Part shown: piece after piece, positions 34,730 to 43,534 of the stretch
How positions within the stretch are numbered: position 1 is the stretch's first letter
How the letters are laid out: every line of letters begins with the position of its first letter
NCBI RefSeq assembly: GCF_022832435.1
Contig: NZ_JALHLF010000008.1
Location: forward strand, 22,662-86,661
Origin: Novosphingobium organovorum
GTDB lineage: Bacteria > Pseudomonadota > Alphaproteobacteria > Sphingomonadales > Sphingomonadaceae
Direction of reading: 5' to 3'
Length of the DNA: 64,000 bases
Made by a program: the position numbers and the translations under genes
The notes under the pieces: model-generated
Seen by the model: the letters and a program-made list of their open reading frames with translations, nothing else
What the model was told of the DNA's origin: nothing
Databases searched by the model: none

Positions 34730-35935
34730 ATGGAGCCTTTGCCGAGACGTCCGATTGTCTTGGGGCCTGCCCGCGCGCTGGCTTACCTGCGTGTCTTTGC
34801 CGTCGTTAACCTTGCATCACTGCTCTGGCTGCTGATCGGATCGCATGGCGGGATCGATCGCAACGGCTTCCTCGTGGGCACCGATTTCCTCAGCTTCTGG
34901 ACAACGGGACGGATGCTGCACGGCCATCACGATCCCTATGACCTGGCCGCGCACATCGCGGCGCAGCGCGCCTTTTTCGCGCCTCCCGACGGCTTTACCG
35001 CGTTCTTCTACCCGCCGGTGTTCCTGCCGCTATGCTGGCTGCTGGGCTGGCCGGGGTACTTTGCCGCGCTGGGAGGGTGGCTGGCGATCACGGGTTCGAT
35101 TTGTTTCGCTGCGCTGCAGGCGTGGTGGCGGCGGGCGGGGCTTGGCCGCCACGCCGCCCTGGCCGCCCTGGCCTTTCCCCCGGTGGTGATCGTGTGCACC
35201 CATGGCCAGAGCGCGTTCCTGGTTGCGGGGCTCCTCGCACTGGGCCTGATCCTGGTGCCCGAACGAAAGGCCATCGCGGGTATTCTGCTGGGCCTGGCCA
35301 CGATCAAGCCGCAGTTCGGGCTGCTTGTTCCGATAGCGCTTCTGGCAAGCCGTGAAGGGCAGGTGATCGGGTTTGCCGTGCTTGGCGCACTGGCGCTTTG
35401 CGCGCTGACCACGCTCGCTTTCGGGGCCATGGTCTGGCCGCACTGGCTGACACTGTCGGACGAGGCGCGCACGGTGCTTGATGCGGGCGCGGTCGGCTAT
35501 GCCAAGATGGCCAGCCCTTTTGCCGCGATGCGCCTGCTTGGGGCGTCGTTGGGCCTCGCCTATGGCATTCAGGCGATCGTCAGCCTGGCGGTGGCGGGGG
35601 CCGTTGGTTGGACGGCGTGGCGCGGGGGCTACACCCAGGGACTTGCCGCTCTGGTGCTGGCTGGGGCGCCGCTCGCCACGCCCTTCGTGTTCGACTACGA
35701 TCTCGTTCTGCTCGGCTTTCCGCTGGTGTGGCTCGTCGGACAGGGGCTTGCCAGGGGGTGGGCGGACTGGGAGAAGCCGGGCGTGGCCATGGCCTTCGCG
35801 GTGCCCGCATTTGCGCGGGGCTTGGCCATGCACCTGCCGGTGCCGCTTCTGGCGCCGGTGCTCATGGGCCTTTTCGCGCTCGTCTGGCGCAGAGCCCTTT
35901 CGCAGATCCCCCGTTCGCAGATGCAAGGAACCTGA
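34730..35935 (+). CDS. Glycosyltransferase family 87 (DUF2029) membrane protein
   Basis: The 401-residue product has about ten hydrophobic segments. It matches the GT-C type GT87 family: the early acidic region GTDFLSFWTTGRMLHGHHDPYDL, FFYPPVFLPLCWLL and ATIKPQFGLLVP. GT87 enzymes use polyprenol-linked mannose in actinobacteria; the donor here is unknown. The ATG at 34730 is chosen, with a GTG 18 codons earlier possible. The NYN gene follows after 5 bp on the same strand. Confidence 0.87.
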   Translation: MEPLPRRPIVLGPARALAYLRVFAVVNLASLLWLLIGSHGGIDRNGFLVGTDFLSFWTTGRMLHGHHDPYDLAAHIAAQRAFFAPPDGFTAFFYPPVFLPLCWLLGWPGYFAALGGWLAITGSICFAALQAWWRRAGLGRHAALAALAFPPVVIVCTHGQSAFLVAGLLALGLILVPERKAIAGILLGLATIKPQFGLLVPIALLASREGQVIGFAVLGALALCALTTLAFGAMVWPHWLTLSDEARTVLDAGAVGYAKMASPFAAMRLLGASLGLAYGIQAIVSLAVAGAVGWTAWRGGYTQGLAALVLAGAPLATPFVFDYDLVLLGFPLVWLVGQGLARGWADWEKPGVAMAFAVPAFARGLAMHLPVPLLAPVLMGLFALVWRRALSQIPRSQMQGT

Positions 35936-35940
35936 TCCCC

Positions 35941-36669
35941 GTGGCGACCAAATTTTCCAGACCTGCCCGTAACATCGCCCTGCTGATCGACGCGGACAAT
36001 GCGTCGCCCGCCAATCTGGAAAGCGCGCTGACGATCCTGGGCGATCTGGGCACTGTCAACATCCGCCGGGTCTATGGCAACTGGAGCAAGCAGGGGCTCA
36101 AGGGCTGGTCGAACCTCGTCCACCGCTATGCGCTCGAGCCCCAGCAGCAGTTCGACCTGACCAAGGGCAAGAACGCGACCGACATGAAGATGACGATCGA
36201 TGCGATGGACCTGCTCTACGGCGGCCATGTCGACGGGTTCGGGCTGATGACCAGCGACAGCGACTTCATGCCGCTTGCCATCCGTATCCGTCAGAATGGC
36301 ACTCCGGTCTACGGTTTCGGCACCGAGCGCACGCCCGAGGCCTTTCGGGAAGCCTGCACCCGCTTCATCGATCTCAACGCGGTTTCCTCGAGCGCGCAGG
36401 CCAGCGTCCAGCCTGACGCGCCGTCGCAAACGCCGCCGCCGGTGGTCGACGAAGCGCTGGTCAAGCTGCTCGGCGATGCCTGGCGCGCCAGCAGGCGCGA
36501 TGACGAGGGGTTTGCCAGCCTGTCCGAAATCGGCCAACGCGTGGCCAACCGGTCGAGCTTCGATGCCCGCAGCTACGGCTTTTCGCGGCTGTCCGAACTG
36601 GTCCAGAGCCTGCCCCAGTTCGCCAGCGAGAAACGCGAGGGTGGGCTTTACGTGAAGCGCCTGCGCTAG
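35941..36669 (+). CDS. NYN domain-LOTUS (OST-HTH) protein
   Basis: The 242-residue product has an N-terminal NYN (PIN-like) ribonuclease domain with acidic motifs IALLIDADNAS, TKGKNATDMKMTIDAMD and LMTSDSDFMPLA, followed by a linker. A C-terminal LOTUS/OST-HTH domain lies at about residues 165-242 (VKLLGDAWRASRRDDEGF ... GGLYVKRLR). The combination predicts an RNA-binding nuclease. The start is a GTG at 35941, since no ATG in this frame precedes LLIDADN without running into GT87. It is 5 bp downstream of GT87. Confidence 0.88.
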   Translation: MATKFSRPARNIALLIDADNASPANLESALTILGDLGTVNIRRVYGNWSKQGLKGWSNLVHRYALEPQQQFDLTKGKNATDMKMTIDAMDLLYGGHVDGFGLMTSDSDFMPLAIRIRQNGTPVYGFGTERTPEAFREACTRFIDLNAVSSSAQASVQPDAPSQTPPPVVDEALVKLLGDAWRASRRDDEGFASLSEIGQRVANRSSFDARSYGFSRLSELVQSLPQFASEKREGGLYVKRLR

Positions 36670-36692
36670 GCGTCAAACGCCTGCGCTAGGCG
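36658..36692. repeat. Two direct copies of a 15-bp palindromic unit at a gene end
   Basis: CGCCTGCGCTAGGCG occurs at 36658-36672 and again at 36678-36692, a 20-bp period. Each unit is itself nearly palindromic (CGCCT/AGGCG). The first copy contains the NYN stop codon, so the second looks like a local duplication of the gene's end. Confidence 0.8.
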
Positions 36693-36711
36693 CTTCCGCC
36701 AGGGCGCCGGA

Positions 36712-38721
36712 TCAGGCGTCGATCAGATCGCGATCGACGTCGCCAGCGCGGTTCTGGATGAACTGGAAGCGGTGTTCGGGGTTGCGGCCCATGAGGCGGT
36801 CGACGAGGTCCTTGACCACCGCACGGTCTTCATACTCCTGGGGCAGGGTAATGCGCACCAGCGAGCGGCTGGCGGGGGCCATCGTTGTTTCGCGCAGTTG
36901 CTGCGGGTTCATCTCGCCAAGGCCCTTGAAGCGGCCGACTTCGACCTTCTTGCCCTTGAACACTGTCTTCTCGAGTTCGGCGCGGTGCGCGTCGTCGCGC
37001 GCGTAAGCCGAGGTCGAGCCCGAGACGAGGCGGTAAAGCGGCGGCTGGGCAAGGTAGAGATGCCCCTTGCGCACGATGTCGGGCATCTCCTGGAAGAAGA
37101 AGGTCATCAGCAAGGTGGCGATGTGCGCGCCGTCGACGTCGGCGTCGGTCATGATGATCACGCGGTCGTAGCGCAGGTTGTCGGCGTTGCAGTCCTTGCG
37201 CACGCCGCAGCCCAGCGCCAGCATGAGGTCAGCGATTTCCTGGTTGGCGCGGATCTTGTCCGCGCTGGCCGACGCGACGTTGAGGATCTTGCCGCGGATC
37301 GGCAGGATGGCCTGGGTCTTGCGCTCGCGCGCCTGCTTGGCCGAACCGCCCGCCGAATCGCCTTCGACGATGAACAGTTCGGTCTCGCCCTCGCCATCGC
37401 CCGAACAGTCGGTCAGCTTGCCGGGCAGGCGCACCTTCTTGGCGTTGGTCGCGGTCTTGCGTTTGACCTCGCGTTCGGCCTTGCGGCGCAGGCGGTCCTC
37501 GACCCGCTCGAGCACCGAGCCCAGCAGCGCCTTGCCGCGATCGAGGTTGTGCGAGAGGAACAGGTCGAAATGGTCACGCACCGCGTTTTCGACGAGGCGG
37601 GTCGCCTCGGTGCTGGTCAGGCGGTCCTTGGTCTGGCTCTGGAACTGGGGATCGCGGATGAACACCGAGAGCATGATCTCGCTGCCGGTCACCACGTCGT
37701 CGGGTGTGATGTCCTTGGCTTTCTTCTTTTCGCCGATCAGCTCGGCAAAGGCGCGGATGCCCTTGGTCAGCGCGGCGCGCAGGCCCTGTTCATGGGTGCC
37801 GCCATCGGGTGTGGGAATAGTGTTGCAGTACCAGGAATAGGACCCGTCCGAATAGAGCGGCCAGGCGATCGCCCATTCGACGCGGCCCTGCTGGAGGCCC
37901 TGGTCATTTTCGGGAAAGTCCTGGCTGCCCGAAAAGAACTCGGCCGTGACGCATTCGCGGCCCTTGACCTGTTCGGCAAGGTGATCGGCAAGTCCGCCGG
38001 GGAACTGGAAGGTGGCCTCGGTCGGAACGTCCTCACCGGCGAGCGCCTCGGCGCACTTCCAGCGGATCTCGACGCCGGCGAAGAGGTAGGCCTTCGAGCG
38101 CACCAGCTTGAACAGGCGCGCCGGCTTGAACTTCAGTTCCCCGAAAATCTCGGTGTCGGGCGTGAAGGTGACCGCGGTGCCGCGCCGGTTGGGAGCCGCA
38201 CCGACCTTCTGGATCGGGCCCAGGGTCACCCCACGCGAGAATTCCTGCGCGTAGAGTTCCTTGTTGCGCGCCACTTCGACGCGGGTCTTCGAGGACAGCG
38301 CGTTGACCACCGAGATGCCAACGCCGTGCAGACCGCCCGAGGTGGCGTAGGCCTTGCCCGAAAACTTGCCGCCCGAGTGCAGCGTCGAGAGGATCACCTC
38401 GAGCGCGGACTTGCCGGGGTACTTGGGATGCTCGTCGACCGGGATGCCGCGCCCGTTGTCGGTGATCGTGATGCGCCCGGCCGTGCCCGGTTCTTCCTCG
38501 AGCGTGACCTCGATGCGGTTGGCGTGGCCGGCGACCGCTTCGTCCATCGCGTTGTCGAGCACTTCGGCAGCGAGGTGGTGGAGCGCGCGCTCATCCGTGC
38601 CGCCGATGTACATACCGGGGCGGCGGCGGACCGGTTCGAGCCCCTCCAGCACCTCGATAGCGGAACCGTCATAGGTTTCAGGGCCGGAGCTGGGGAGGTT
38701 CTCGAACAGGTTATCGGTCAT
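36712..38721 (-). CDS. parE: DNA topoisomerase IV subunit B
   Basis: ParE is the ATPase subunit of topoisomerase IV, which decatenates daughter chromosomes. The 669-residue product has the GHKL ATPase domain (LDNAMDEAV, DNGRGIPVDEHP, SGGLHGVGISVVNALS) and the Toprim domain with EGDSAGGSA and the DTDxD-like TDADVDGAHI. The C-terminal region has GEMNPQQLRETTM. Length and the opening EGLEPVRRRPGMYIGGTDERALHH favour ParE over the longer GyrB. ParC is not in the window. Confidence 0.94.
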   Translation of the reverse strand: MTDNLFENLPSSGPETYDGSAIEVLEGLEPVRRRPGMYIGGTDERALHHLAAEVLDNAMDEAVAGHANRIEVTLEEEPGTAGRITITDNGRGIPVDEHPKYPGKSALEVILSTLHSGGKFSGKAYATSGGLHGVGISVVNALSSKTRVEVARNKELYAQEFSRGVTLGPIQKVGAAPNRRGTAVTFTPDTEIFGELKFKPARLFKLVRSKAYLFAGVEIRWKCAEALAGEDVPTEATFQFPGGLADHLAEQVKGRECVTAEFFSGSQDFPENDQGLQQGRVEWAIAWPLYSDGSYSWYCNTIPTPDGGTHEQGLRAALTKGIRAFAELIGEKKKAKDITPDDVVTGSEIMLSVFIRDPQFQSQTKDRLTSTEATRLVENAVRDHFDLFLSHNLDRGKALLGSVLERVEDRLRRKAEREVKRKTATNAKKVRLPGKLTDCSGDGEGETELFIVEGDSAGGSAKQARERKTQAILPIRGKILNVASASADKIRANQEIADLMLALGCGVRKDCNADNLRYDRVIIMTDADVDGAHIATLLMTFFFQEMPDIVRKGHLYLAQPPLYRLVSGSTSAYARDDAHRAELEKTVFKGKKVEVGRFKGLGEMNPQQLRETTMAPASRSLVRITLPQEYEDRAVVKDLVDRLMGRNPEHRFQFIQNRAGDVDRDLIDA

Positions 38722-38813
38722 GTTCTGTTCTATAAGGCGCAGGCGCGCGCGCGATCAAGCGGGATCGCACCGCTTTTGCGCAAGATCGCGCGCCTGACGC
38801 TTTATCGGCGCGG

Positions 38814-39983
38814 TTACTTTCCGAAACGCGTGGGGGCGGGGCTGATTACGCGCACCGCACCCGCCTGGACCTCGCGCACTTCGAGCGCGCGTTCGACGAC
38901 CCCGCCTCGGGTGAAGCGGAACGGACCGTCGAGGCCGAGGAAACCCTCCGGCGAGGTCAGCGAAGCGGTGGGAAAGCGCGTGCCCTGCTTCCAGTCGCGC
39001 GTGACGCGCAGGGTCAGCAGCACCGCGTCGTAGCCAAGCGTCGCGATACGATAGGGCTGCTTGCCGAAGCGGTTGCGGTAACTGGTCGAGAACTGGCCGA
39101 AGCGCTGGTCCGAAACGGTCGAGAACCAGGCCCCGCGCAGCGCCGGCGTGCTCGTCAGGGCCTTTTCTCCGCCCCACAGCTCGGTGCCGAGAATATGCAC
39201 TTGCGCGCCGTCGCCCCCGGCGCGGAACTGGCTGGCGCCCACCGCCGATAGCGAACCGCTGTCCGCGATCAGCAGCGCGCCATAACCGGTCCGGGTCTTG
39301 ATCCGGTCGGCGGCGGCGCGGATCGAGGCGGGGCTGCGGTCGTAGCTCTCCATGGCGATCACCACGCCGCCATCGGCGCGCACCGCGTCCATCAGCGCGG
39401 TACTGGTGCGCTCGCCATAGTCGCCGCGCGGGACCAGCGCGGCAAAGGCGGAAACGCCCTTGGAGGCCGCGTAAGCCACCGTCCGGGTGATCGACTGTCC
39501 GGGCAGGTTGCCCATCACGAAGACGTTGTCGCTCGCCGCCTTTTCGTCGTTCGAGAACGAGATGATCGGCACGTGGGCCTTGGCCGCAACCGCGTTGACG
39601 GCGTTGATGTTGTCCGACAGCAGCGGCCCCAGGATCAGGCGGTTGCCATCGGCGAGCGCCTTGCGCGCGGCGCCGGCCGGATCGGTCGCGGTGTCGTAGG
39701 TGGTGATGCGAAGGTTGGTCGCGTTGGTGTCGAGCAGGGCCATCGTCGCGGCGTTGGCGATCGACTGGCCGACCTCTCCATTGCTGCCGGTGGTCGGCAC
39801 CAGCAGCGCGACGCGGTGGTGTTCGGTATCGGTGGGAATGACGCTTTGGGTGGGCTTGGGCTCGGGCGGGCGTTCGGTCACCGGAGCCTTGGGCACCACC
39901 GCGCAACCGGCGATCAGCGTCATGGCCGCAGCGGCGAGCAGGTTGCGTCGGTTGATCTGCCTTTTCAGGCGCTTGTCGAACAT
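38814..39983 (-). CDS. Penicillin-binding protein activator, LpoA-like lipoprotein
   Basis: The 389-residue product has a signal with lipobox LIAGC (Cys about 27) and a type 1 periplasmic-binding-protein fold (VALLVPTTGSNGEVGQSIANAA, LILGPLLSDNINAVNAVA, VFVMGNLPGQSITRTVAYA). This is the C-terminal LpoA domain that activates PBP1A in gammaproteobacteria; the N-terminal TPR domain of E. coli LpoA is absent. Position supports the call: it is divergent from rsmI-yraN, echoing the E. coli order rsmI-lpoA-yraN. The ATG at 39983 opens the signal peptide. Confidence 0.85.
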   Translation of the reverse strand: MFDKRLKRQINRRNLLAAAAMTLIAGCAVVPKAPVTERPPEPKPTQSVIPTDTEHHRVALLVPTTGSNGEVGQSIANAATMALLDTNATNLRITTYDTATDPAGAARKALADGNRLILGPLLSDNINAVNAVAAKAHVPIISFSNDEKAASDNVFVMGNLPGQSITRTVAYAASKGVSAFAALVPRGDYGERTSTALMDAVRADGGVVIAMESYDRSPASIRAAADRIKTRTGYGALLIADSGSLSAVGASQFRAGGDGAQVHILGTELWGGEKALTSTPALRGAWFSTVSDQRFGQFSTSYRNRFGKQPYRIATLGYDAVLLTLRVTRDWKQGTRFPTASLTSPEGFLGLDGPFRFTRGGVVERALEVREVQAGAVRVISPAPTRFGK

Positions 39984-40023
39984 GGCTTGCCGCTCCCGTA
40001 GTGCTTGGGCATGAGTGCGCGCA

Positions 40024-40851
40024 ATGGAACACACTCTTTCTCCCGGCCTCTATATAGTCGCAACCCCGATTGGCAACCTGGGCGATATCACCCGGCGCGC
40101 GGTCGAGGTGCTGCAACAGGTCGAGGCGGTCGCCTGCGAGGATACCCGCGTGACCGGCAAGCTGCTGCACCATCTGGGCTTCAAGACCCGGCTCATGCGC
40201 TATGACGATCACGCCGGGGAAGGGGACCGCGAACGCCTGCTCGCGCTCATGGCCGAGCACCCGGTCGCGCTCGTCAGCGATGCCGGAACCCCGCTGATTT
40301 CCGACCCCGGCTACCGTCTGGTGCGCGAGGCGCGGGCGCGTGGGATCGCGGTGACCAGTCTGCCCGGACCCAACGCCGCCGTGGTCGGCCTGACGCTCTC
40401 GGGCCTGCCCAACGACCGCTTCCTGTTCGCGGGGTTTCTTCCCAACAAGGCCAAGGCGCGCGAGGATGTTCTCGATGAGCTGAGCCGTGTACCAGCTACG
40501 CTGATTTTCTATGAAACCGCGCCCCGGCTCGAGGCCGCACTGGGCGCGATCGCGGCGGTCCTTCCCGGACGCGAGGTCGCGGTCGGGCGCGAGCTGACCA
40601 AGAAGTTCGAGGAATGCCGCACCGGCACGCCCGAGGACCTGATCGCGCATTTCACCCTGCATCCGCCCAAGGGCGAGATCGTGCTGATGATCGCCCCGCC
40701 GGGCGAGACCCCGGTGGACGCGATCGACGTCGAGGCGCTGCTGCGCGCCGAACTGGCGACATCAAAGGCCTCGCAGGCGGCGGCCAGGGTGGCCAGGGCG
40801 ACCGGGCTCGACCGCAAGGAGCTCTATGCGCGGGCGCTCGCGCTCAAATGA
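40024..40851 (+). CDS. rsmI: 16S rRNA (cytidine(1402)-2'-O)-methyltransferase
   Basis: RsmI methylates the ribose of C1402 in the decoding centre. The 275-residue product has the tetrapyrrole-methylase fold with GLYIVATPIGNLGDITRRA, ACEDTRVTGKLL, VALVSDAGTPLISDPGYRLV and VTSLPGPNAAVVGLTLSGLP, all diagnostic. The ATG at 40024 (MEHTLSPG) is preferred over a GTG three codons earlier. Its TGA overlaps the yraN ATG. Confidence 0.97.
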   Translation: MEHTLSPGLYIVATPIGNLGDITRRAVEVLQQVEAVACEDTRVTGKLLHHLGFKTRLMRYDDHAGEGDRERLLALMAEHPVALVSDAGTPLISDPGYRLVREARARGIAVTSLPGPNAAVVGLTLSGLPNDRFLFAGFLPNKAKAREDVLDELSRVPATLIFYETAPRLEAALGAIAAVLPGREVAVGRELTKKFEECRTGTPEDLIAHFTLHPPKGEIVLMIAPPGETPVDAIDVEALLRAELATSKASQAAARVARATGLDRKELYARALALK

Positions 40852-41204
40852 ACGAGCGCCGCGTCCGGGCCGAACGGCGGGGCCGGCGCGGCGAGACCTG
40901 GGCGGCGTGGTATCTGCGCCTCAAGGGCTGGCGCATTGTCGACCGGCGGGTGAAGACGCGCCGGGGCGAGATCGATCTGGTCGCGCGCAAAGGACGCACG
41001 CTGTGTTTCGTGGAGGTCAAGTGGCGGGCGCGGGCCGAGGATCTTGACCATGCGATCGATGCCTGGCGTCTGCGCCGGGTGATCGATGCGGCAACCCTTC
41101 TGGCCCCCCGCTACGAAAAGCCCGGCGACAGCCTGCGGATCGATGTCCTGCTGCTGTCGCCGGGCCGTTGGCCGCGGGTGATCGAGAACGCCGGGATGGG
41201 GTGA
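40848..41204 (+). CDS. yraN: YraN family (UPF0102) endonuclease-like protein
   Basis: The 118-residue product matches UPF0102/YraN, a restriction-endonuclease-like fold of unproven role. It shows GETWAAWYLRLKGWRIVDRRVKTRRGEIDLVAR and FVEVKWRA, supplying the E...D...ExK catalytic pattern. It overlaps rsmI by ATGA, a conserved pairing across proteobacteria. Confidence 0.92.
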   Translation: MNERRVRAERRGRRGETWAAWYLRLKGWRIVDRRVKTRRGEIDLVARKGRTLCFVEVKWRARAEDLDHAIDAWRLRRVIDAATLLAPRYEKPGDSLRIDVLLLSPGRWPRVIENAGMG

Positions 41205-41243
41205 ATTCAGCCCCCCGCGCACTCGCCATGTCGCGGAATTGCG

Positions 41244-41465
41244 TTAACTTTCGTGCTTGGGCTGGGCGTGGTGATCGTCGCTCTTTTCGTCGTGATGTTC
41301 ACCCTTTTCGTGGTGTTCGCCCTTGTCCTCGTGGTGGCCCTCGTCATGATGATCCTTGTCGGCCGGATGCTCTGCGGGGTGCTCGGGCTCGGCGGCAAGC
41401 GTCGGGGCGGCAACGCCGGACAGCGCGAAAAGGCCCGCCAGAAGCGTGATGCTGGTCTTGTTCAT
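41244..41465 (-). CDS. Small exported histidine-rich protein
   Basis: The 73-residue product has a signal peptide (MNKTSITLLAGLFALSG..., cleavage likely after LAA, about residue 24). The mature peptide of about 49 residues has some 13 His, mostly as HH pairs spaced by Asp, Glu and Lys (for example DHHDEGHHEDKGEHHEKGEHH). It is almost purely polar and probably disordered. Such composition suggests periplasmic binding of Zn, Ni or Cu; no known family is recognised. It lies between yraN (convergent) and gshB (divergent). The ATG at 41465 fits the signal peptide. Confidence 0.75.
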   Translation of the reverse strand: MNKTSITLLAGLFALSGVAAPTLAAEPEHPAEHPADKDHHDEGHHEDKGEHHEKGEHHDEKSDDHHAQPKHES

Positions 41466-41591
41466 GAGATCCGATACTCCCAGATGGTGCGTGACTGCGG
41501 GCGGATAACTACTCGCCATGACGCCCGATTCGCTTTAAGCGGCCTCCCTGTAAGAACCCCAAGCGTTCAAGAACTCCCAGGACACTACACC

Positions 41592-42578
41592 ATGACCCTG
41601 CGCATTGCCGTCCAGATGGACCCGATCGAAACCGTCAACATCGCGGGCGATTCCTCGTTCGCGCTGATGCTTTCGGCCCAGGCGCGCGGGCATGAACTGT
41701 TCCATTACGACGTGCGCACGCTGGCGTTCGACACCAGTGAGGGCGCGGGGGGCAAACTGACTTGCTGGGGCGCGCCGATCAGCGTGCAGCGCGTGCCGGG
41801 CGCGCATTTCACGCGCGGCGAATACCGCCTGATCGATCTGGTCAAGGACATCGACGTGGTGCTCATGCGCCAGGACCCGCCGTTCGACCTGGGCTACATC
41901 ACCGCGACGCACCTGCTCGAGCGGCTCGAAGGCCAGACGCTGGTCGTCAACGATCCCGCCTCGGTGCGCAACGCCCCCGAGAAGGTCTTCGTGCTCGACT
42001 ACGCGCGGTTCATGCCGCCCACCTTCATCGCCCGACGGATCGAGGATGTGCGCCGCTTCCAGGCGCGCATGGTCGATCAGGGGCTGCCCGGTGATCTCGT
42101 CGTCAAGCCGCTCCACGGCAACGGCGGCAAGGCGATCTTCCGCGTACCCGAAGACGGCAGCAACCTGGGCGCGCTGGTCGAGATGTTCCAGAACGCCTGG
42201 GTCGAGCCGTTCATGGTCCAGCCCTTCCTTCCCGACGTGAGCGCGGGCGACAAGCGCATCGTGCTGGTCGACGGGGTGGTGGCGGGCGCCATCAACCGCA
42301 AGCCGGGGGCGGGCGAGTTTCGCTCCAACCTCGCCGTCGGCGGCTCGGCCGAGGCGACCAGCCTGACGATCGAGGAAGAAGAGATCTGCGCCGCGATGGG
42401 CCCTGAACTCAAGGCACGCGGGCTGGTCTTCGTGGGGATCGACGTGATCGGCGGCAAGTGGCTGACCGAGATCAACGTCACCTCGCCGACCGGGATCGTG
42501 GCCATCGACAAGTTCAACGGAACCGACACCGGCGCGATGATCTGGGATGCCATCGAGGCGCGCCACGCCGCCATGTAG
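41592..42578 (+). CDS. gshB: Glutathione synthase
   Basis: GshB joins gamma-glutamylcysteine and glycine using ATP. The 328-residue product has the prokaryotic GshB fold: IAVQMDPIETVNIAGDSSFALM at the N-terminus, the ATP-grasp region VVKPLHGNGGKAIFRV and QPFLPDVSAGDKRIVLVDG. The metal-binding end is GIDVIGGKWLTEINVTSPTG. The ATG at 41592 gives the family start; the longer upstream reading is antisense to the His-rich gene. A compact hairpin (42583-42600) follows the stop. Confidence 0.97.
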   Translation: MTLRIAVQMDPIETVNIAGDSSFALMLSAQARGHELFHYDVRTLAFDTSEGAGGKLTCWGAPISVQRVPGAHFTRGEYRLIDLVKDIDVVLMRQDPPFDLGYITATHLLERLEGQTLVVNDPASVRNAPEKVFVLDYARFMPPTFIARRIEDVRRFQARMVDQGLPGDLVVKPLHGNGGKAIFRVPEDGSNLGALVEMFQNAWVEPFMVQPFLPDVSAGDKRIVLVDGVVAGAINRKPGAGEFRSNLAVGGSAEATSLTIEEEEICAAMGPELKARGLVFVGIDVIGGKWLTEINVTSPTGIVAIDKFNGTDTGAMIWDAIEARHAAM

Positions 42579-42633
42579 AGCCGCGCGGCAAAGGCCGCGC
42601 ACACGCCACGGGGAAGGGCGAGAGATTACGAGT

Positions 42634-43236
42634 ATGAGTGCCTGGATCTACGAGGTGGTCCGGGATGGAGGATACTGGGGCATCGTCTTCCTGATGACGC
42701 TCGAGAACATCATTCCGCCCATACCTTCCGAACTCATCATGGGACTCGGCGGCCTGGCCGTCGCGCGCGGCGACATGGCGTTCTGGCCGCTGCTGGGCTG
42801 GGGGACGTTCGGGGCGACGCTGGGCAACTACATCCTGTTCCTGGCCTCCGATAGACTGGGGTATGAGCGCATGGAGCCGCTGGTCGAGCGCTGGGGGCGC
42901 TGGCTTACCCTCAACTGGGACGAGGTCGAGGCGCTGAGCGGCTTCCTGCGCCGCCATGGCCACTGGATGGTCCTGCTGCTGCGCTTTGCCCCGATGTTCC
43001 GCACGGTGATTTCGATCCCCGCCGGGCTCGCGCACATGAAGCATGGGCGCTTCCTGGTCTTCACCGCGATCGGCACCGGGATCTGGAACGCGCTGCTGAT
43101 CGGTGCCGGGCAATGGCTGGGGCGTAGTCTCAAGGACGCCGGGATGTGGCTGGGCTATGCGGGGATCGCGCTGATCGCCGGGGCCGCGGTGTGGTATGTC
43201 TGGCGCGTGCTGCGTTGGAAGAAGCCACAGGACTAG
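42634..43236 (+). CDS. DedA family membrane protein
   Basis: The 200-residue product has about four or five hydrophobic segments and the DedA/VTT signature: FLMTLENIIPPIPSELIMGLGG, GATLGNYILFLASDRLG and RFAPMFRTVISIPAGLAHM. DedA proteins are proposed undecaprenyl-phosphate or phospholipid flippases and affect envelope stability. It starts 55 bp after gshB on the same strand. The substrate of this member is not determinable. Confidence 0.9.
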   Translation: MSAWIYEVVRDGGYWGIVFLMTLENIIPPIPSELIMGLGGLAVARGDMAFWPLLGWGTFGATLGNYILFLASDRLGYERMEPLVERWGRWLTLNWDEVEALSGFLRRHGHWMVLLLRFAPMFRTVISIPAGLAHMKHGRFLVFTAIGTGIWNALLIGAGQWLGRSLKDAGMWLGYAGIALIAGAAVWYVWRVLRWKKPQD

Positions 43237-43534
43237 GCGGCGCGGACAAATCGGGCGTTGATCGCAGGGAGAGAATGGGGTCGTTGCAGCCCACCCCGTT
43301 CGGCTAGGTCACTGCGTTCCCAAGCCTTCCGGCCCTCCCCGCGTAAGCGAGACTAGCAGCGCCCGCAGGCGATGCTAGTCGCAGTGGGGGCGGCGGAGCA
43401 CGCTGTCCGCAAGCGAACGTTTGAATCCGGCCAAAAGGGAGTGGACCAATTCCCGGCTTACATCTGTTTACACCGCCTCACGGCGATCCGCGTCTGAACG
43501 CCCTGCTCGGGTGTTTGGCAAAGGAGAGTGGATC
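43237..43534. other. Intergenic region with a long palindromic hairpin
   Basis: This 298-bp interval before the decayed aqpZ has no supported gene. It contains GACTAGCA(G)CGCC-CGCA-GGCG(A)TGCTAGTC at 43351-43380, an almost perfect 13-bp stem, with flanking CCCC/GGGG (around 43337 and 43386) able to extend it. The form resembles REP-type palindromes, but only one copy is in the window. A ribosome site AAGGAG for the pseudogene lies at 43521-43526. Confidence 0.7.

Noticed and set aside
36712-38721. GyrB instead of ParE
   Set aside because: The 669-residue length without the GyrB insertion and the N-terminal sequence favour ParE; a residual chance remains because parC is not visible.
38755-40662. 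A 635-codon minus-strand frame across the LpoA-like gene and rsmI
   Set aside because: It overlaps two well-supported genes in other frames and its composition is Arg/Gly/Ala rich without domains.
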